64,000 nucleotides of DNA from Pseudoalteromonas sp. T1lg23B (GTDB lineage Bacteria; Pseudomonadota; Gammaproteobacteria; Enterobacterales; Alteromonadaceae): assembly GCF_002964665.1 (NCBI RefSeq), contig NZ_PQBZ01000042.1, forward strand, positions 555,097 through 619,096, written 5' to 3'. The notes beneath the pieces are model-generated. The model was not told where the DNA came from, did no database searches, and saw only the letters and a list, made by a program, of their open reading frames with translations. The position numbers and the translations under genes were made by a program. Of the stretch, positions 52,938 through 63,121 are shown piece after piece (the stretch's first letter is position 1; each line of letters starts with the position of its first letter).

Positions 52938-55900
52938 ACGTCAAGTTAAAGTCCTCCAAAAGCACATATATGGACGGCAGAACAAAGACAATTAATAATG
53001 TCGACAGTGCCATCCCAAACACCATGCTCACTACCAAAGGCTGCACGACCTGTGCTTGTAAGCTGGTTTCCAGTAACAGTGGCAAAGTGCCCGCTATGGT
53101 GGTGGCAGACGTGATAAATATGGCTCTAAATCGTGCTTTTGCAGCCATGACTGCGGCTTCTTCAAGGCTCTTACCATCATTTTCGTGCTGTTTTATAAAC
53201 GCAACTAATAAGATAGAGTCATTCACAACGATGCCAGCCAAAGAAATAAAGCCAATCATGCTTGGCATAGATAAGTCAAAACCAATCAGAAAATGTCCCC
53301 ATATCACACCGATTAAAGCCAGAGGAATTGCCAACATAACCATAATGGGTTCAAAATAACTACGAAACTGAAAACTTAAGATCACAAACACGCCAATCAG
53401 CCCAAGTAAAAATTTACCCGCCATTGATTGCCCTGTCTGTGTACCCGTTTTAATCTCACCTTCATAGCTAACACGTAACTGTGGATTTTGCTCAAGCAGA
53501 GGTTTTATAGTCTGTTTTTGTAACTGAGCGACTACTTCATTGGTGTTGGCTACGAGGGCGTCTACATCTGCGGTGACAGTCACTGTACGTTGACCATCCA
53601 CACGGTTTATACGTGTAACGCTTTGCTCTAGGCTAAGTTGTGCAATACTTCCCAGCGGTACCTGCCGACCTGTACTGAGCTTGATTGGATAATTCAGCAA
53701 ACTGTCTATGCTATTTTTATCTCGCTCCTGCAACCGTACATACACCTCAATACTGGTGTTGTCCCTTTGCACCTCGGTAGCAATTTGGCCAAACAAAGCA
53801 CTGCGCAATTGAGTGGCGACCGCCTGACCATCAATGCCATGTGATAAAGCCCCTGGCTTCAAACTTACACGCCACTCGTGTTTGCCCAGCCGTAAATCAT
53901 CCATCACATTTGATACACCGACATACTGAGCCAGCTGAGCTTTGAGGGTTTCAGAAGCTTCCATCAACTCATCCAACTCATTGCCATGCAGTCTAATTTC
54001 TATTGCTCGCCCCGCAGGTCCGAGGGTAGGTTCTTTAAACGATACGGCTCTCACCCCCGCAACCTCGCTAACTTCTGCTCGCCACAACTCAACTAACTGT
54101 GCCATTTTGGTTTGTCGTTGTTGTGCTGTGAGCAAATCCACGCGTATGGTCGCCAAATGCTCCCCTTGCTCATAGGCATCAGAATTACGGTTATATTGCA
54201 CAGTCACATGTTCAACCAGCGGGCTGATTTCTTGTTCTGACAATGTGTTACTGACAAGCGCGAGTGACTGAGTGTATTTTTCAACAACGGCTTGTGTATC
54301 AGAAAAGGCGCTGTTGGGTGGCAGCAATAAGCGTACCTCCAAAGTGTCTCCCTCTAACTGAGGAAAAGCCTTGAACTTTACAATACCACCGGCCATTAAA
54401 GCGACAGAGACAAAAAATAGCAGCAATACTGCACCAATAAACCGATAGCGCTGTTGTACACACCAGTGCACCGCTATGACTAAAGTCGTCGTTCTGAACC
54501 ACTCAAATGCTTGGGTAAAGCGTTGTTTAAACGGCCAAGGTGACACTGTTCTGTGTTGATTGTGACGCAGTGAATGCAGCAGATGATTTGGCAAAATAAA
54601 AAAAGCTTCAATGATGCTGACAAAAATGGTCGCAATTAACACCAGTGGAATATCTTTTAGCACCTTGCCAATATCACCACTAATAAAGGCCAACCCGATA
54701 AATACCACTATGGTCGTTAAAAATGATGAAAAGACACCCGAGGCAACTTGAATAACCCCTTCGACCACATCTTTATCCAACTCTTTACCTTGTTCAACCT
54801 TAGTCGCGATACTCTCCGCAATGACAATGGCATCATCCATCAAAATACCAATTGACATTAGCAACGCCACCATAGAAATCATGTTGATGCTCACTCCCAT
54901 CAACATCATCAAGGCAAAGGACCCCAAGAATGACACCGGCAGTCCCATAGAGACCCAAAATGAATAGCGAAATGAGAAAAACAAATACATAACCACCAGC
55001 ACAAGTACAAACCCTTGCCAGCCATTGCCTAACAGCATTGTCAGCCTGTCTTCTATGATTTGCGCTGTGTTCTGGGTCAATGTCAGTGTGACGCCTTGGG
55101 GAGCAAGCCGTTGTTCTTGAGCGACAAACTCATTTATGTCGGCGACAAGCGTTATGGCGTCTTGATGCTTAGCCTTTTTAATATTCAGTAACGCGACACG
55201 CTGACCATTAAACACGACTTGCTCTTCGTCCAGCTCAAAACCTTCACTTAATGTCGCCACGTCACGTAAATAAACTTGTTCACCATTACTGAGGCTTTTT
55301 ATTGTTAAACCCGCAAGTTCTTGGGCCGCCACGCGTTGCTGATCAAAGCGTACGGCCATGGTTTTACCGTCTTGGCTAATTTCCCCAACTGGCAGTTTGA
55401 TATTCTGCTTTTGCAACAATGCCGCCAAATCACTCGCAGACAATCCATACTCACGCAATTTAAATAAAGACAGTTCTACTTTGATCTGTTGGTCTGAGAA
55501 TCCTTCTATATCTATGATGTCGATGTCGCTTTGGCGTTTTAATTTATCTTTCAATTGTTGGGCATATTGCTTTAGCTTGTGCAAGGGTATATCCGCGCTC
55601 ACAACCAAAGATATAAGGTGTTGATCACGACCTAACTCTTTTACAATGGGCGCTTCTATCTGTTGGGGAAAGTTATCAACGGCATCTATTTGTGTTTTCA
55701 CATCGAAGAGTAAAGTGCTTGCGGCGACTCCTTCCTGCGCCTCAATGAGCAAATTGGCTACTCCTTCTCGAGACTCACAACTAAGCGTTGCAATGCCATT
55801 AACCCCGTCTACGGCCTCTTCCATCACCACACACAATGCTTGTTCAACCTCACTCGGATTAGCACCAGGATAAATCACACTCACTTGTATTTTATCACTA

Positions 55901-56016
55901 CTAAATTCAGGAAAGGTTTCCCGTTTCAGTTCAGGTAAAGCAACCAGACCAGCCATACATATTATCAGCATCAATAAATTAGCCGCGGTTGGGTGGCGAG
56001 CAAAAAAAGCAATCAT
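52900..56016 (-). CDS. RND-family efflux transporter, inner-membrane pump
   Basis: 1038 aa, full-length RND. N-terminal MIAFFARHPTAANLLMLIIC, the first periplasmic lobe (ETFPEFSSDKIQVSVIYPGA), transmembrane block with SFLGSFALMMLMGVSINMIS and GILMDDAIVIAES, second half with VSVALMAGGIVKFKAFPQLE and GIVVNDSILLVAF. Closer to the multidrug/ion AcrB-type group with PGANPSEVEQ. Its ATG overlaps the membrane-fusion gene stop by 4 nt. No outer-membrane factor gene is in the operon, so it presumably uses a TolC encoded elsewhere. The substrate is unknown. Confidence 0.9.
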   Translation of the reverse strand: MIAFFARHPTAANLLMLIICMAGLVALPELKRETFPEFSSDKIQVSVIYPGANPSEVEQALCVVMEEAVDGVNGIATLSCESREGVANLLIEAQEGVAASTLLFDVKTQIDAVDNFPQQIEAPIVKELGRDQHLISLVVSADIPLHKLKQYAQQLKDKLKRQSDIDIIDIEGFSDQQIKVELSLFKLREYGLSASDLAALLQKQNIKLPVGEISQDGKTMAVRFDQQRVAAQELAGLTIKSLSNGEQVYLRDVATLSEGFELDEEQVVFNGQRVALLNIKKAKHQDAITLVADINEFVAQEQRLAPQGVTLTLTQNTAQIIEDRLTMLLGNGWQGFVLVLVVMYLFFSFRYSFWVSMGLPVSFLGSFALMMLMGVSINMISMVALLMSIGILMDDAIVIAESIATKVEQGKELDKDVVEGVIQVASGVFSSFLTTIVVFIGLAFISGDIGKVLKDIPLVLIATIFVSIIEAFFILPNHLLHSLRHNQHRTVSPWPFKQRFTQAFEWFRTTTLVIAVHWCVQQRYRFIGAVLLLFFVSVALMAGGIVKFKAFPQLEGDTLEVRLLLPPNSAFSDTQAVVEKYTQSLALVSNTLSEQEISPLVEHVTVQYNRNSDAYEQGEHLATIRVDLLTAQQRQTKMAQLVELWRAEVSEVAGVRAVSFKEPTLGPAGRAIEIRLHGNELDELMEASETLKAQLAQYVGVSNVMDDLRLGKHEWRVSLKPGALSHGIDGQAVATQLRSALFGQIATEVQRDNTSIEVYVRLQERDKNSIDSLLNYPIKLSTGRQVPLGSIAQLSLEQSVTRINRVDGQRTVTVTADVDALVANTNEVVAQLQKQTIKPLLEQNPQLRVSYEGEIKTGTQTGQSMAGKFLLGLIGVFVILSFQFRSYFEPIMVMLAIPLALIGVIWGHFLIGFDLSMPSMIGFISLAGIVVNDSILLVAFIKQHENDGKSLEEAAVMAAKARFRAIFITSATTIAGTLPLLLETSLQAQVVQPLVVSMVFGMALSTLLIVFVLPSIYVLLEDFNLTSKHHLHDGLSST

Positions 56017-57374
56017 GGATATTCCTCCACCACTGTCACCTGCATACCATCAAGGGTGGGTAGGATGTCTGATATTAATACCCGTTCACCTCTTTTTACG
56101 GTGTCTGCCAACTCACTGTCTATGGCAGCATACTGCGAAGTGGTGAACAGCACTGCGATTGGTTTTTTGTGCAGTCTCCCCCTTTCAACCACAAACACGT
56201 ATTTGCCTCTAAGTGCTGACAATGGCAAGCTCAAATAAGACTGTGCTGGACTAGTAACTTTGACTTCTACAAACATGTCCTCCAGTAATGGTGGCTGCTT
56301 AATCGGATCGAAGTTAAGCCATTGGTTACGTGTCTCTAAAACCATTTGTAAGCTATTGCTATGGGCCTCACCACCTTGTGTGATCCGTGTTACTTTGGCC
56401 GGCCAATGCAAGCTTGCAGCCGATGGGTTGGCTTCAGTTGTAGCGGCTCCTTGGTAATAAACAAGCGTGGCTTGTAAAGGTAGTGCTCGCACATCAGGAA
56501 AGCCCTGTGCTTTGATATCCTGATTTTGCCAAACCCGACTGAGTAGCGCGCGAGCTTGCGAATGATTAAACTGTGCATTCACTTTCATGATGCCTAGGTG
56601 ACGAGCTTCGAGCAATGTTGAACGTAGCGTAACTACCTGCTGCTGCTCAATATTTACCTGTGTAATACGGCTATCTTGTGGCAAGGTAATAATCGTTTTA
56701 CTGAGCTTCAGCTCTGCTTCCTCAACCCGAGCGCGCTGCGCTAGTACACTTGCTTGTGCTACCGCAAAGTCAGAAGGAATAAGATCAATACTGGTTTTTA
56801 ATTCCAAGACTTTTTGCTGCTGTGAAAATACCTGACTTTGCTGCTGATCAACCACAGACTGAGACACTGAACCTTTTTTCAGTAAATCTGTTTTTCGTTT
56901 GAGCTCTTGGCGCAAAATATCGAGTCTATCAGACTCCAAACGCAATGACTGAGTCATTTTCTGTTGATTAAACTCAATCATATCCGCACGAGCTTGCGCC
57001 GAACTCAAATCATATTTTGCTTGTGCTAACTTGAGCTCATAATCTGCGGGGTCAATTTTTAGCACCACCGTACCAGCAGTCAATAACGCGCCGACTTCTA
57101 AGTCGGGATGTTTGTATATCACTCGACCTTCAACTTCCGAAACAGCGCGCCATATTTTTTTGGCTTGTGCACGGCCATAACCAACAATATGCTGCTTTAA
57201 CATGCGCTCCTCGACGACTCCCACAACCACGGCTGGTTTAACTGTTCCATCCGCCTTTTGCTCTGGTGCAGATTTTAATTTCACTAACACGAGCAACACT
57301 AGGATGCCAATCAGGGGCAAAACCAATAACCAGCGTTTTTTACCACCTGTCATCATACTAATAGTTAAGGCCAT
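56013..57374 (-). CDS. RND membrane-fusion protein
   Basis: 453 aa. One N-terminal membrane anchor (about 13-33), lipoyl half-motif around VIYKHPDLEVGALLTAGTVV, a long coiled-coil hairpin (about 110-220, rich in Gln/Lys/Glu), second lipoyl half and beta-barrel domains (about 225-450). It links the pump to an outer-membrane channel. GAGGAGCAGTAGT precedes the ATG, and the gene follows tetR by 1 nt. A tetR-MFP-RND operon is a classic drug or bile-type efflux arrangement. Confidence 0.9.
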   Translation of the reverse strand: MALTISMMTGGKKRWLLVLPLIGILVLLVLVKLKSAPEQKADGTVKPAVVVGVVEERMLKQHIVGYGRAQAKKIWRAVSEVEGRVIYKHPDLEVGALLTAGTVVLKIDPADYELKLAQAKYDLSSAQARADMIEFNQQKMTQSLRLESDRLDILRQELKRKTDLLKKGSVSQSVVDQQQSQVFSQQQKVLELKTSIDLIPSDFAVAQASVLAQRARVEEAELKLSKTIITLPQDSRITQVNIEQQQVVTLRSTLLEARHLGIMKVNAQFNHSQARALLSRVWQNQDIKAQGFPDVRALPLQATLVYYQGAATTEANPSAASLHWPAKVTRITQGGEAHSNSLQMVLETRNQWLNFDPIKQPPLLEDMFVEVKVTSPAQSYLSLPLSALRGKYVFVVERGRLHKKPIAVLFTTSQYAAIDSELADTVKRGERVLISDILPTLDGMQVTVVEEYP

Positions 57375-57375
57375 A

Positions 57376-58026
57376 CTACTGCTCCTCTGTCGTTTGAAAT
57401 AGCCCAGTCGTCATCAATAATGTGTTGTGTTCAACCAATGCTTCCAAAAATTTATCATCGTATTCAATACCTTCCATTTTGTGCATCAACTCTCTGAGAT
57501 ACCAAGGGTAAATCATCATGCTCATCAATGAGATGCGAAACATAATCGGGTCAACATTGGGCTTTATCTTGCCAAGTGCCGCAAAATGCTTATACACGCT
57601 ATCAATCACTTTCAGATGAGAGTTGCCCATTTGCTCTAGAAAAAATGCTCGACAAACCCCTTGATTTAAAATGACCTCTTTGAGCATCAACAATGGAAAC
57701 TCGGGTGACTGTTTCATCACTTGCGTAAAGCTGCGAAACACATCACTGATGGTAGAGAACTCATTGCCAGACAAATGGGTTTGAATATTCGCCATTACTT
57801 GCCCCGTTACTTCGAGGATCATGGCTTTATATAGGCCTTCTTTATTTTCAAAATAGTATTTGATCAGGGCAGAGTTCACGCCAGCATAGTCTGCTAGTTC
57901 ACGAATACTTACTTTATCGTATGGCTTTTTCACGAACTTATCTCGTGCAGCCTTAATCAACGCGGCGCGTGCTTCGTCATGGTGCTTGGTGGGGCGTCCA
58001 GCTTTTTTTGGGTGGGGGGATGTCAT
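57376..58026 (-). CDS. TetR family repressor of the efflux operon
   Basis: 216 aa. A basic tail (PKKAGRPTKHH) leads to the helix-turn-helix KVSIRELADYAGVNSALIKY with YFENKEGLY, then a ligand-binding domain with conserved Tet-C-like helices. As first gene of the operon it probably represses itself and the pump. A perfect 16-bp inverted repeat (58031-58070) begins 5 bp upstream of its start codon on the minus strand and is the obvious operator. The ligand is unknown. Confidence 0.88.
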   Translation of the reverse strand: MTSPHPKKAGRPTKHHDEARAALIKAARDKFVKKPYDKVSIRELADYAGVNSALIKYYFENKEGLYKAMILEVTGQVMANIQTHLSGNEFSTISDVFRSFTQVMKQSPEFPLLMLKEVILNQGVCRAFFLEQMGNSHLKVIDSVYKHFAALGKIKPNVDPIMFRISLMSMMIYPWYLRELMHKMEGIEYDDKFLEALVEHNTLLMTTGLFQTTEEQ

Positions 58027-58030
58027 GTAA

Positions 58031-58070
58031 GGTCGCTACTATTTAATCACATGGTTAAATAGTAGCGACC
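58031..58070. promoter_or_regulatory. long palindromic operator before tetR
   Basis: Perfect 16-bp arms GGTCGCTACTATTTAA (58031-58046) and TTAAATAGTAGCGACC (58055-58070) with an 8-nt centre TCACATGG. It lies within the expected leader or promoter of the efflux operon. As RNA it would also form a hairpin just before the tetR start. Confidence 0.8.
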
Positions 58071-58148
58071 CATCAAAAAGATGCGAGACAAATAATTAAT
58101 CAATATGCAGATTTTGATTAACTACCATCAAAACAGTTACATCGTCAT

Positions 58149-59699
58149 TTAGCGTTTGAAACGTACCACTAGCTCATACATTTCATTGGCCACATTGCTC
58201 AGTTCGCCGCTCACTTGCTTAACAGAATCTGCGCTGTTTGAACTATCATTCGCCAAGCCTGCAATATTCACAATCTGCTGATTAATATCGTCAGAAACCG
58301 CAGCTTGTTCCTCAACCGAGGTCGCAATCTGCATCGACATATCGTGAATTTGACGCACCGCTTGCTGAATTTGCCTCAACATATCAGTGCTTTGTGCCAG
58401 TTGTTCAATACCAGACAAAGATTCCTGCTCGCCTTGTTGAGCAATGTTCACCGCATGTTGTGTACTGTCGCTAAGCTCATTAATGATGGTGTGAATTTCT
58501 TTGGTCGATTGCTGTGTTCTCTGCGCTAAGTGGCGGACCTCATCGGCGACCACAGCGAAACCTCGCCCCTGCTCACCAGCTCTTGCCGCCTCAATGGCCG
58601 CATTCAGTGCCAGTAAGTTCGTTTGCTCGGCGATTTGTTCGATAATTTGTGCCGCATCAGCGATGCGTGTGGTTTGCCTAGACACACCTAAAACGGAATC
58701 ACGGATCTGTAATACCGTTTCGCCCAAAGCTTCAATGGCATGCTTAGTAAGTTCGCCAATACGTGCACTTTCATCCGCCATCGACAAAGCACTTTGCGCA
58801 TGTTCAGCACTTACCTGCACATTGCCAGCAACATCGTTGATAGTGGTGCTCATTTCATTCATCGCAGTCGCGACTTGCTCGGTCTCAAGTTGCTGGTTTT
58901 GCAACTGCTGATAAGTATCACCAGCTTGTCCGAGCGCTTGCTTAGCACCGGAGGTAACATGTTTGGCAGCCTGCTCAATTCGGGTGATCACAGTATCTAA
59001 ATGTGCTCGCTCGCTAAGTAGCCGAACTTGAATGCTGGCCATTTTACCATCCCACGTGGAGTACACCTGAGTGGCAACATCATCACAAAAACTATGAGAT
59101 AAGCTCTGTTCCACTCTTTTTAACTGTTCACCGTCACGCCATAGGTTATAGCTACACAAACTTATACTATTGACTAACAACCAAAAAAAAGCACTGTCAG
59201 ATGAGACAAACCACCACAAAGCTAGGCCGACAATGCTCATCATCACAGGCCAAATTAGCCGCAATTTGGGCCATGTGAATGAGGTCGTCTTTTGTTTCAG
59301 TAAACGGTCATATAACGCTTGAGCCCTAGTTACCGTCTCTTTGTCTGGGCAACGTCTTACCGATTCATATCCGACGACTTTACCTTTTTGAGTAACTGGT
59401 GTGACATAAGCATCAACCCAATAGAAATCACCGTTTTTACAGCGATTTTTAACGATCCCCATCCATGGTTTACCCGCTTTTAGTTGCTGCCACATAGTGG
59501 CAAAAGCCTGAGCTGGCATATCAGGGTGGCGGACAATGTTGTGAGGCTGACCAATCAGTTCATCTCTAGAGAAACCACTCACAGCGATAAAATGCTCATT
59601 ACAATCAACAATTCGTCCTTGTAAATCAGTCACGGAAATTAGTTTTACATCTGACGCAAAATGTTTTTGCTTTTGTGTTACTGGTTGATTGAGACGCAT
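58149..59699 (-). CDS. Aer-like PAS chemoreceptor
   Basis: 516 aa. N-terminal PAS domain (about 20-130) with the Aer signature DCNEHFIAVSGFSRDELIGQ, PHNIVRHPDMP and MGIVKNRCKNGDFYWVDAYV, which typically binds FAD; two membrane segments (about 147-190) without a periplasmic domain; and a signalling hairpin with tip EQTNLLALNAAIEAARAGEQ. It senses redox or energy state and steers swimming. The C-terminus YELVVRFKR lacks a CheR docking tail. No clear ribosome binding site is seen before the ATG. Confidence 0.9.
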   Translation of the reverse strand: MRLNQPVTQKQKHFASDVKLISVTDLQGRIVDCNEHFIAVSGFSRDELIGQPHNIVRHPDMPAQAFATMWQQLKAGKPWMGIVKNRCKNGDFYWVDAYVTPVTQKGKVVGYESVRRCPDKETVTRAQALYDRLLKQKTTSFTWPKLRLIWPVMMSIVGLALWWFVSSDSAFFWLLVNSISLCSYNLWRDGEQLKRVEQSLSHSFCDDVATQVYSTWDGKMASIQVRLLSERAHLDTVITRIEQAAKHVTSGAKQALGQAGDTYQQLQNQQLETEQVATAMNEMSTTINDVAGNVQVSAEHAQSALSMADESARIGELTKHAIEALGETVLQIRDSVLGVSRQTTRIADAAQIIEQIAEQTNLLALNAAIEAARAGEQGRGFAVVADEVRHLAQRTQQSTKEIHTIINELSDSTQHAVNIAQQGEQESLSGIEQLAQSTDMLRQIQQAVRQIHDMSMQIATSVEEQAAVSDDINQQIVNIAGLANDSSNSADSVKQVSGELSNVANEMYELVVRFKR

Positions 59700-60035
59700 A
59701 TACCCTCTTCACATGCTTTAATTATATGCGCACAGCGCACGACGCTAAAATGGCTATGCAAGGTACTGTGCAGCTCGCCACCTTGCAAATTTATTTAGTC
59801 CAACACCCTAAAAAATAAGGCAAAAGCATGAAGAAAACGCAGAAAATCATGACAAAGCCACCCTTCATTCACCCTTTACTTTTGATAAACCCGACATTTG
59901 CAATCAGATAGATCCAGTTTACAGTTACGAACGTACTGATAATCTTGTAAAATTATCCAATATGATGAAAGTGAGCTTGAACACCAAGCTACTCACCTGT
60001 CATTATTTTCCAGCAGAAATTCAAAGGAGCCGTGT
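59700..60035. other. intergenic region between aer-like gene and hemH
   Basis: 336 bp holding the divergent promoters of the Aer-like gene and hemH; no gene or clear regulatory palindrome was seen. The start of hemH is fixed by AAAGGAGC at 60024-60031. Confidence 0.5.
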
Positions 60036-61055
60036 GTGTCACGTTTTTCAGCGATTACCGATAACCCCCATGATGGGCGATTCAATCACAAAACCGGTAT
60101 TTTAGTTACCAATTTGGGAAGCCCCGATGCTCCCACAGCTAAAGCATTACGCGTCTACCTTGCTGAATTCTTATCCGACCCGCGTATTGTGGAAATCCCT
60201 CGGTTGCTGTGGTTAATGATCCTACATGGCATCATTTTACGTGTCAGACCAAAAAAATCAGCCAAAGCTTACCAGAGTATATGGACTGAGCACGGCTCGC
60301 CCTTGGTCCATATTTCACAGCAGCAAACCGATAAATTGAACACACTCATCAAACAACATGGCTTTGAAAATACAGAAGTGGTGATGGCAATGCGCTATGG
60401 CAATCCATCGATTGAAGCGGGGCTTGAGGCGCTAAGAGATAAAGGTCTCACCCGTATTATCGTATTGCCACTGTATCCCCAATATTCGAGCCCAACCACA
60501 GGCTCAACTTTTGATGCCGTTGCAAATGTATTGAAAAAATGGCGCTGGGTTCCCGAATTACACTTTATCAATGGTTATCACAAAAACCCCTTGTACATAG
60601 AGGCGCTAGCCAATTCTATAGCAGAAGATTTAGCGGCTAATGGTACGCCACAAAAACTGGTGTTTTCTTATCATGGTATGCCTAAAAGGTTTTTAGACCA
60701 CGGCGATCCGTACCATTGCTTGTGCCAACAAACTACACGCTTAGTTGTAGAGAAGCTCGGATTAGACAAATCTCTCGTTGAAACGACGTTTCAAAGTCGC
60801 TTTGGGAAGGCCGAATGGCTGCAACCCTATACCGATGCAACTCTAGCAAGCTATCCCGAACAAGGCATCAAAGACATTGCGATTATAAGCCCGGCATTTA
60901 GTGCCGATTGTTTGGAAACATTAGAAGAACTTGAAGAAGAAAACCGCGAAATATTTGAGCACGCAGGGGGCGAAAAGTACCGTTATATTGCCGCATTAAA
61001 TGACCGTGATGACCATATCAATGCGTTGTTTGATGTACTCAAACCATTGTTATAA
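60036..61055 (+). CDS. hemH: ferrochelatase
   Basis: 339 aa, normal length. Start is GTG 60036: AAAGGAGC lies 4-6 nt before it. Conserved blocks: GILVTNLGSPDAPTAKALRV, VVMAMRYGNPSI, IIVLPLYPQYSSPTTGST, catalytic His in LVFSYHGMPKRF, QSRFGKAEWLQPYT, and the Glu/Asp-rich SPAFSADCLETLEELEEENR. It inserts Fe2+ into protoporphyrin IX at the inner membrane, last step of haem synthesis. The lone gene is followed by a hairpin. Confidence 0.96.
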   Translation: MSRFSAITDNPHDGRFNHKTGILVTNLGSPDAPTAKALRVYLAEFLSDPRIVEIPRLLWLMILHGIILRVRPKKSAKAYQSIWTEHGSPLVHISQQQTDKLNTLIKQHGFENTEVVMAMRYGNPSIEAGLEALRDKGLTRIIVLPLYPQYSSPTTGSTFDAVANVLKKWRWVPELHFINGYHKNPLYIEALANSIAEDLAANGTPQKLVFSYHGMPKRFLDHGDPYHCLCQQTTRLVVEKLGLDKSLVETTFQSRFGKAEWLQPYTDATLASYPEQGIKDIAIISPAFSADCLETLEELEEENREIFEHAGGEKYRYIAALNDRDDHINALFDVLKPLL

Positions 61056-61064
61056 AGAACAAAT

Positions 61065-61090
61065 GGCACAGTTTGTCATAGAACTGTGCC
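61065..61090. terminator. hairpin between hemH and convergent membrane gene
   Basis: Perfect 9-bp arms GGCACAGTT / AACTGTGCC with an 8-nt loop. It lies between two convergent genes, with little T tract on either side, so it is a plausible but weak bidirectional terminator. Confidence 0.55.
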
Positions 61091-61105
61091 GTTAACTCAG
61101 CCACA

Positions 61106-61846
61106 TTAGCTGGCCACTTTAAACTTTGCTGTGTAATAACGTCGGCCCCACGATATGGCGACAACTCCAATTACAGAAGGCATGATCCAACTCAGAAATA
61201 CCGCCTGCTCACCCAAAATATAACTAAATACATGACGCCCACCAACAGCTGAAAATGCCGTGTAGACACCGATCCCTGAGCCCAGCATGGCCCCCATATG
61301 TTCAATCACCCAAGCTCTTGGTGCCACTTCTGACTGTACAATATACCGCAGCATTTTAGTGCCGACCAACAATGACACGCCCGCAAACACCACTAACAAT
61401 GTCTGCGAAAACTGTATTCCCATCAACAAGGAAAGCGCCGCAACCACCAACAATAAAATCAGTAACGACAAGTGCAAGGGAGTGCGTAGCAAGTTTGTAT
61501 TACCTTTGACTTTTAGGACTCGCTCACCATGATAAATGGATGCTAAAACCAACAGCGATAACATCAATAAGAACAGTGCAAAAATTCTACTTTGTTGAAT
61601 ATAGTTTACTTGCTGTTGAATATCAGCAAAGTCTCTGGGTTTAGCACTGAGTGGGTCAGCCAACACTAGAATGCACGCCAACACCCCCAGAAAGGACGTA
61701 CCGTACATTGCCAAGTTGTAGTATCGTCCAAAACGATTGTGCATATGGCTACCTTTGTTAGTCATTATGGGCACCCAAAACAGCACCAAAGCTAGACTAC
61801 CTAAAATGATATGTGTGTATACTGCAAATTTGTGGATGTATTCCAT
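61106..61846 (-). CDS. DUF2306-like polytopic membrane protein
   Basis: 246 aa with about seven hydrophobic segments (AVYTHIILGSLALVLFWVPI, SFLGVLACILVL, IFALFLLMLSLLVLASI, LLILLLVVAALSLLMG and more). A pair of His residues (HKFAVYTHI) and HMHNRFGRYYN resemble DUF2306/YoaI-type proteins. Possibly haem- or quinone-linked, but this is only a guess from His-containing helices. It is divergent from the next two-component pair. Confidence 0.6.
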   Translation of the reverse strand: MEYIHKFAVYTHIILGSLALVLFWVPIMTNKGSHMHNRFGRYYNLAMYGTSFLGVLACILVLADPLSAKPRDFADIQQQVNYIQQSRIFALFLLMLSLLVLASIYHGERVLKVKGNTNLLRTPLHLSLLILLLVVAALSLLMGIQFSQTLLVVFAGVSLLVGTKMLRYIVQSEVAPRAWVIEHMGAMLGSGIGVYTAFSAVGGRHVFSYILGEQAVFLSWIMPSVIGVVAISWGRRYYTAKFKVAS

Positions 61847-62014
61847 GACTTTTCCTTACTCACAGTTTATGTTGTATAGATTAGGAAAAAGCAGTGCATA
61901 CACACAGTCACGAATGTCATGTTATGACTATGACAATTGTCATGGCCCTAAAACAAACTCTAGCAAGTCGCTCAGATGGGCGTTATGATGTGTGTAAAAA
62001 AGGCATAGAATTCA

Positions 62015-63121
62015 GTGTTTAAGTACCAACCTACTTGGCTATTAACCGTTTTACTGACATGGGCAGCAGTCGCTTTCCCCAGCCTGTTTAACGCAACCTC
62101 GCAAGTAATTAGCACTTCAGAATACATGCTTCACGGACTATTTTTGATACTTACTCTGTTTGTAGTAAACGAGTCCACGCGCATTGGTTATCGCATTCGA
62201 TATATGGTTTTAGCCAGCCTTGTTACGGTGCTGTGTAGCTTGTTTTTCATCAGTGATGAAAATCTCATACTGATTTATAGCGTTATGCTGTGCTCCATAT
62301 TAGTGTTTTATATCCCTGCTCTGGCCTGCTACGCATATATTTTCATTATCCATGGGCTTTTTTTGATCAGTCATGCGCTGTACTGGCAACATGGCTGGTT
62401 GTGGGCCAATGCAGCTATGTTTACGGCGTTCCATTTTTTTGCCTTGGTGGTTACACAACGTATGATCAGCGAGAAACAAGCAAAAGAGCAACTCGCCCTC
62501 ACCAATGCCAAACTTGAAGCCACACAGAGTTTACTAAGCACTGCTGCTGAACAAAGTGAGCGACTGAGGCTTGCCAGAGATCTCCATGATGACGTGGGCC
62601 ACTCACTAACCTCTCTTATTATTAACCTAGATATCGCCAGACGCACCTGTAGTGACGATCTTCAGCAACAACTACAAGCTTGTTATGAACAAGCTAAACA
62701 AGCGCTGCAAACAACGCGCTCCGTGGTGAGTGATAAGCGAAACAGTGTTGGCTTCAACTTGGTTGATTGTCTGCATAAATTAACACAGCAAATTCCTAGG
62801 CTTGATATACAACTTGAGATAGCGCAACATCTTGATAAGGTTCAACTGGATACGGCACAGTGTTTATTAAAATGCACACAAGAAGCCATCACCAATACAC
62901 TTAAGCATGCACCCAGTGCAACGAGCATGAAAATTAAATTAGAGCATGTTGATTCTCAGTTAGTACTTACCATTTGTGATGATGGTGTATTTACTGGTGC
63001 CGTTGTGTACGGCAATGGCCTAAAAGGCATGCAAGAACGCGTTTCATTGCTCGCTGGACAACTCAATTTAAGCAATTCAAAGCAAGGGTTTTCCTTAATT
63101 ATCAGAGTGCCATATGAATAA
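62015..63121 (+). CDS. DesK/NarX-type sensor histidine kinase
   Basis: 368 aa. Five or six hydrophobic segments in residues 5-150 with almost no periplasmic part; then a HisKA_3 domain with LRLARDLHDDVGHSLTSLII (His near 192) and a short ATPase domain (TQEAITNTLKHA, NGLKGMQERVSLLAG). Start is GTG 62015 (AAAGGC upstream at 11 nt); an alternative later start is possible. It overlaps the response-regulator gene by 8 nt. The signal may be membrane state, as in DesK; this is inferred from topology. Confidence 0.85.
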   Translation: MFKYQPTWLLTVLLTWAAVAFPSLFNATSQVISTSEYMLHGLFLILTLFVVNESTRIGYRIRYMVLASLVTVLCSLFFISDENLILIYSVMLCSILVFYIPALACYAYIFIIHGLFLISHALYWQHGWLWANAAMFTAFHFFALVVTQRMISEKQAKEQLALTNAKLEATQSLLSTAAEQSERLRLARDLHDDVGHSLTSLIINLDIARRTCSDDLQQQLQACYEQAKQALQTTRSVVSDKRNSVGFNLVDCLHKLTQQIPRLDIQLEIAQHLDKVQLDTAQCLLKCTQEAITNTLKHAPSATSMKIKLEHVDSQLVLTICDDGVFTGAVVYGNGLKGMQERVSLLAGQLNLSNSKQGFSLIIRVPYE

